Shown here: piece after piece, positions 6,785 through 10,291 of the stretch
How the letters are laid out: each line of letters starts with the position of its first letter
Position numbering within the stretch: position 1 is the first letter of the stretch
Origin: Davidsoniella eucalypti
Taxonomy: Eukaryota; Ascomycota; Sordariomycetes; Microascales; Ceratocystidaceae
Assembly (NCBI GenBank): GCA_004009845.1
Contig: RMBW01000369.1
Coordinates: forward strand, 1-10,291
Length of the DNA stretch: 10,291 nt
Direction: 5' to 3'
Translations under genes and position numbers: made by a program
Notes under the pieces: generated by a model
The model's input: the letters and a program-made list of their open reading frames with translations, nothing else
What the model was told of the DNA's origin: nothing
Databases searched by the model: none

Positions 6785-8846
6785 CGCAGTACCAAGAAGG
6801 GCAGCTACGGACCTCACACTGTTGCTAGCAGACAAGATAAGGGACGAATCCAAGTATGGAGAGATAACCTCTTTTGTCACCTACGACATCAAGGGTGCCT
6901 TCGACGACGCCGTGAAATGGGGTAGGCTGGTTCAAAGGCTCAGAAATCAAGGCTGGCCAACGTCAATAGTCAAATAGGTGGAATCTTTTCTCACCGGACG
7001 GGAAGTTTCCCTCTCTATAGAAGAACCAACCGGTCACCAGGAAAGTCGGAGGCAGTCTGCCACAGGGCTCGCCGCCTCACCCATCCTGTACATGCTTTAC
7101 ATGACGAGCCTACATGCGGTGGTTTTGGGGTCTGGCCTACGCTGACGATGGCCTCGTTTCGGTCTCATCTAAGAACATTTCAGTTAATGTGGAAACCATT
7201 AATGGAACCCTGAAGATAGAGAAATGGTGCAGGGACAATGGTCTTTCGCTAGACTGGGACAAAACAGGACTGTTACACTGCCGAACAAGAGGATGCTCCT
7301 CCATGAGTCCAGTTACGCTCCCTGTGGAGGACTACTAAACCTTCCAAGTCTCTAAGGTGGCTAGGTGTATGGTGGGATTCCGGCTTCAACTTTTTGGAAC
7401 ACGCAAAGCAGGTCACTGCTAAAGCCAAGAGAACCATGAACGCACTCCGAGCTATCTCGGGAGTGTACCGAGGAACCCCAGTGAGGAGTCTGCTACATGC
7501 TGTAAGGAGTTGCGTGCTCCCCCAACTGACGTATGCCTTCCACCTGGTCTCCCTCATGCAAGCTAAAGGGAAAGAAAAGCTAGAGGTAGCTTTGAGAGCT
7601 GCCCTGAGGGCCGCACTGCCAGTGTACTGTACCACGCCAACTAGGCTTTTGCACATCCTCTCCTCGTTCCCAAACATGGAGATGATACTGAAGGACCTTG
7701 ATAGAGCCGCCGCCATTCGGGCTTCCACGGTAGACTCCCGGCACCCGCTGTGCATCACAGAGATAGAAGGAGACATCGATGTGTACAAGAAATTGCTACG
7801 TGCCGATTAAAGAGTCGAACAGACTCTTCCAAGAAGAAAAGGGCCCCCGTGACTGTCTGCCACCGTAACTAGACAAAGAAGAAGCCGCCAAACATCATTT
7901 GAAAGAGGTGGCTGAGGCAGACCCGAAAACGTTATGGGTTTACTCCGATGGTTCTCGTGATGAGAAGGGCAGGACAGGGGCTGGCTGGGCAGTCTTTTAT
8001 GAGGGCATCAAACTGTGTGAAGGTCTAGGGTCATGTGGCTCTTTACGAGAAGTGGCCGACACAGAGGCTATTGCTGCGGACAATGCAGTCCAAGCGGCCA
8101 TCAAGCATGCTCCTCCCGATGCAGGCAGTCTATATCTGTGCTTGACAATTTAGGTGTTGCACAACGCATCTCCAATATGGCGGGTGAGAATGGAACTTCT
8201 CAAAAGGCTGTCAACAAGATCCGAAGCTTACTCCATGAGTGGAAAGGAGGCACTGAGCGTGTAGAGCTAGCAGTCGGTGGCATCAGATGGGTCCCAGGGC
8301 ACACTAATGTTCCTGGCAACGAGCTAGTTGACAAGTTGGCAAAACAAGGGGTACAATAATAAGCTTGTGGACCTCGACCGTGACCATATGTCCCTTGCTT
8401 CCGCCCATAGACGGAAAAACGCACAGTTAAATGCCGACTTCAAATCATGGATAGCGGAGTGCCAGCCGAGGAAGCACCTTGGGGTTCGCTTTGAAACAAA
8501 GACTGTCTACAAGGGGGACTGGTTTAAAGACAAGCACAGATCTACGGTGGGGCGGATCCTAACTGCCCGGACAGGTCATGGCGACTTTTTGGAGTACCAT
8601 GACCGGTTCAAACATACGGATGTGGAAAGAAACTGTCCACTGTGCCATCAACGGAAGGAATCTTTCCATCCCTGGGCGTGCCCAGAAATGAGAGACCACT
8701 CCGGACCAGTTTGTCAAAAAGCTACTTCGGAAAGAAAGAAGTATCTTGCCAAGAGATTAGAGGTGAAATGGAGGCACTACAGAGTCCATGCGCCTAGAGA
8801 AGAAGCCCTATCAGCGGGCCAGACAAGTACAGCGGAGGGGAGGTGA
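6785..8846 (+). pseudogene. LINE-2 ORF2 C-terminal two-thirds, frame-broken
   Basis: RT motif A reads VTYDIKGAFDD (D at 6885-6887), motif B GSLPQGSPP (7053 onward), motif C YADDG (7138 onward), followed by LRWLGVWWDSGFNFLEHAK (about 7355-7410). RNase H shows VYSDGSRDEKGRTGAGWAVF (D at 7947), VADTEAIAADNAV (E at 8064), LDN (D at 8144) and WVPGHTNVPGN...VDKLAKQG (H at 8300, D at 8330). The C-terminal segment has GHGDFLEYH and CPLCHQRKESFHPWAC (8634-8681), ending at TGA 8844-8846. Frame changes occur near 7075, 7120, 7330, 7810-7860, 8140 and 8345. One in-frame TAG (6975-6977) stands where Trp is expected (KWVESFL). It is truncated at the N-terminus and has no start codon of its own. Confidence 0.85.
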
Positions 8847-9111
8847 CTAAGGAGGATTTGGTGTAGTTTTGTTTTGTGTTTCTTGTTTTATTTGCCTTAC
8901 TGTTCTATGTTTTACTACTCTTTCTTTTCTTTTCTTTTGTATTTGTTTTTGCTGCTCTTAGTGGAGTTATGGACAACTAGTTCTTCGGGCTAGGGACGGT
9001 GTCGTCCCACATAAAAAGCTATTGGGTTTATCGAGCGGAGGACTTTAAATATCTGTCCGGTAGCCAATTCGGCGTTGTATGATCTTAGTGATTTAGGTAG
9101 ACGTTAAATAT
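8847..9111 (+). other. 3' UTR of LINE-2 with small hairpins
   Basis: The region starts T-rich (TTTTGTTTTG, TTTCTTTTCTTTTC). It then has two adjacent small foldbacks: CTAG 8977-8980 with CTAG 8990-8993 around a CTTCGG-containing loop, and GGGACG 8993-8998 with CGTCCC 9003-9008 around GTGT. Structured 3' ends are often what the cognate reverse transcriptase recognises; that role is inferred. Confidence 0.55.
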
Positions 9112-9130
9112 AATCAAATCAAATCAAATA
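9112..9130 (+). repeat. (AATCA)n 3' tail of LINE-2
   Basis: Three AATCA-type units close the element. Short-period tails made in this way are typical 3' termini of non-LTR elements. The repeat ends directly against the truncated acetyltransferase reading frame, marking the insertion junction. Confidence 0.7.
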
Positions 9131-9459
9131 CAAGTGGATTTCGGAGTAGGATGCGGTGCATAATAGTTCCAACAGGTTTGGTGATTTAGGCGTAGAATCA
9201 TCGTTAGAAGAGGATGGCGGGGTAGCGTATGCTACAAATTGGCAGCTTAGAGAATCATCAGCATCGAATTCATTCTCGACGGGAACCTTTTGCTCTACGA
9301 CGAAGACGTCGTTACGGACAACCATGGCATCGTGGAAAAGCTGGGGTATGGTTGGCTGGGCTTCCTTCGTGGCAGGAAGAGTACGAGGTATTTGCTGACG
9401 TCCGTCGGAGCGAGGAAAGAGACAGTGATTTCTGGTTCAGCAGCCATGTTTGGTTTCAT
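9131..9459 (-). pseudogene. GNAT-family N-acetyltransferase, N-terminal fragment cut by LINE-2
   Basis: On the minus strand the segment 9325-9131 reads AMVVRNDVFVVEQKVPVENE then FDADDS...FVAYA. This strongly resembles the N-terminal part of fungal GNAT acyltransferases (helix 1, then the VFVxEQ strand and the ENEFDADD region). Extending upstream in the same frame gives LPATKEAQPTIPQLFHDAM. An ATG at 9459 (second in-frame ATG at 9447) opens MKPNMAAEPEITVSFLAPTD in another frame, and the two join only if a shift of about four bases near 9375 is allowed. The reading runs into the LINE-2 tail and stops at 9119-9121. The acetyl-CoA binding Q/R-x-x-G-x-G/A motif, expected later in the protein, is absent. 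Similarity is judged from memory of the family. The substrate is unknown. Confidence 0.6.
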
Positions 9460-10291
9460 GTAGAGCTTATATAGAGATAGTTATAAAGATGAGAAATCAA
9501 TTAGGTTATTGCTTTTGTAGCTGTTATGTATATTATATGCTCTTAAATAGCGGCTTTCTTTTGTAAACATATTAATATAGTTATACATATCATGTCTGCT
9601 TTGATGAACATCCTTCGGGCAGCCCCACTAAATACAGTCAAACTAAGTGTAGATGAGTGTACATTGTAAATCGATTCAAGCGCAAGCAAAGACCACTTCT
9701 TCCTTGCAGACTGGATGTACTTACAAGTTGTGCATATTGATGGACACCTCTCCCTGCAGCAATCCTAGTTCAGCTATGCTAGCTATTGTTACACACTGCT
9801 CAGACCCAGAAATAAAAATGGGGTTTTTTTGTAAGTAAAGTAAATTGAGCTTACCATTTGCAGTATCCGCATTAGACGTCATAGAGAAGATTCCGTGAAT
9901 ATTTTGTGTATATCATCGCCATTTGGAATTTTATATGAATTCCAATTGGAAAAAAGTAAGATTTGAAGGATAATAACGCAAAAACGGTGAATCGAACCAA
10001 TGGCTTTTTTATAGCAGGAAAGACCAAGAATTGGGCACTATTCGTCTGAACATAAAGCCGGCAGAAAAACTTGCTTAGTAAGACCAACCATAGCATATAC
10101 AACTAAATATAACGATGCTAGAACTGTCCCGAACATATACACAAGCCATTGATGAGTTTGTTGTCTTAGCGGAGGGGGGGAGACTTTCAATTACTTGTCA
10201 GGTATCCTAAACTGGGTGGCATCGTAACAATCCTAGTGATTCAATGGAACGTTCAGGAATTGCTAATACAACTAACTAGTTTAATCTATCT
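9460..10291. other. AT-rich intergenic DNA, no gene seen
   Basis: No reading frame here has a recognisable motif; the longest (9872-10102, minus, 76 aa) looks like a chance frame. Upstream of the GNAT start, on the minus strand, a TATATAAG sequence ends close to the ATG (about 9464-9471). An inverted repeat lies at 9923-9945 and overlaps a perfect 12-base palindrome at 9940-9951. A run of seven G's occurs near 10180. No tRNA or repeat of a LINE was found. Confidence 0.5.
9923..9951. repeat. Overlapping inverted repeat and palindrome
   Basis: TTGGAATT (9923-9930) pairs with AATTCCAA (9938-9945) around a seven-base spacer. The palindrome TTCCAATTGGAA spans 9940-9951. The two could form alternative foldbacks. 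In AT-rich DNA some of this is expected by chance, and no function is assigned. Confidence 0.45.

Larger units (their letters stand above)
6785..9130 (+). mobile_element. LINE-2: 5'-truncated Tad1/I-type retrotransposon
   Basis: The plus strand reads RT (from AVPRRAATDL onward), RNase H, C-terminal GHGDF and CCHC zinc module, a 3' UTR of about 280 bases, and an AATCA-repeat tail (9112-9130). ORF1, endonuclease and the RT fingers are missing. 5' truncation of this sort is the usual result of incomplete target-primed reverse transcription. Its protein differs clearly from LINE-1 (WVPGHTNVPGNELVDKL against WVPGHEGVVGNEEADKL) and its tail unit differs too, so it is a separate family. No target-site duplication was recognised. 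Confidence 0.85.

Noticed and set aside
7273..7788. 171-aa minus-strand frame
   Set aside because: It is a shadow of the LINE-2 coding strand, which carries YADDG and LRWLGVWWD in sense.
9130..9160. Weak similarity of AAGTGGATTTCGGAGT to the linker and 3' UTR motif at 164-182
   Set aside because: The match covers about 20 of 30 bases with gaps and overlaps the GNAT-like frame; too weak to call another LINE 3' end.
9990..10010. TCGAACC-like string suggesting a tRNA T-loop
   Set aside because: Flanking bases do not form the T-stem, and no D or anticodon arms are present.
9872..10102. 76-aa minus-strand hydrophobic frame
   Set aside because: It lies in AT-rich DNA with no motif, no supporting neighbours, and a length within chance expectation.

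Overview
The window reads as repeat-rich DNA from a filamentous ascomycete fungus. The evidence is two non-LTR retrotransposons of the fungal Tad1/I type (apurinic-type endonuclease, reverse transcriptase, RNase H, and a C-terminal GHGDF plus C-X2-C-X7-H-X3-C zinc module), and a fragment of a GNAT-type acetyltransferase gene that resembles fungal family members. No bacterial operon, CRISPR array, tRNA or rRNA was seen. The species cannot be fixed from sequence alone.

Layout. Positions 1-283 hold two tandem copies of a minus-strand LINE 3' end (1-103 and 174-283) separated by a (GTT)n/(AAC)n tail. Positions 284-850 are a CpG-rich stretch of unknown origin, with a strong hairpin at 803-836. Positions 855-6576 are LINE-1 on the minus strand and close to full length: ORF1 (6576 to about 5002, gag-like, with zinc knuckles), ORF2 (5002 to 1154), a 3' UTR, and an (AAC)n tail at 919-855. 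Positions 6577-6784 are its upstream flank followed by a second (GTT)n tract. Positions 6785-9130 are LINE-2 on the plus strand. It is 5' truncated just before RT motif A and ends in an (AATCA)n tail. It abuts the truncated GNAT coding region (about 9131-9459, minus strand). The last 800 bases are AT-rich with no convincing gene.

In an intact element, ORF1 would coat the transcript. ORF2 would nick target DNA, reverse-transcribe the RNA onto the nick, and remove the RNA with RNase H. Here both elements are broken by many frame changes, yet nearly all catalytic residues survive within the fragments. The two tandem 3' end copies at the left edge differ only by single-base insertions and deletions and by no substitutions. 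That pattern points to uncorrected long-read indel errors as a serious alternative to true decay, and it should be settled before the ORFs are called pseudogenes.
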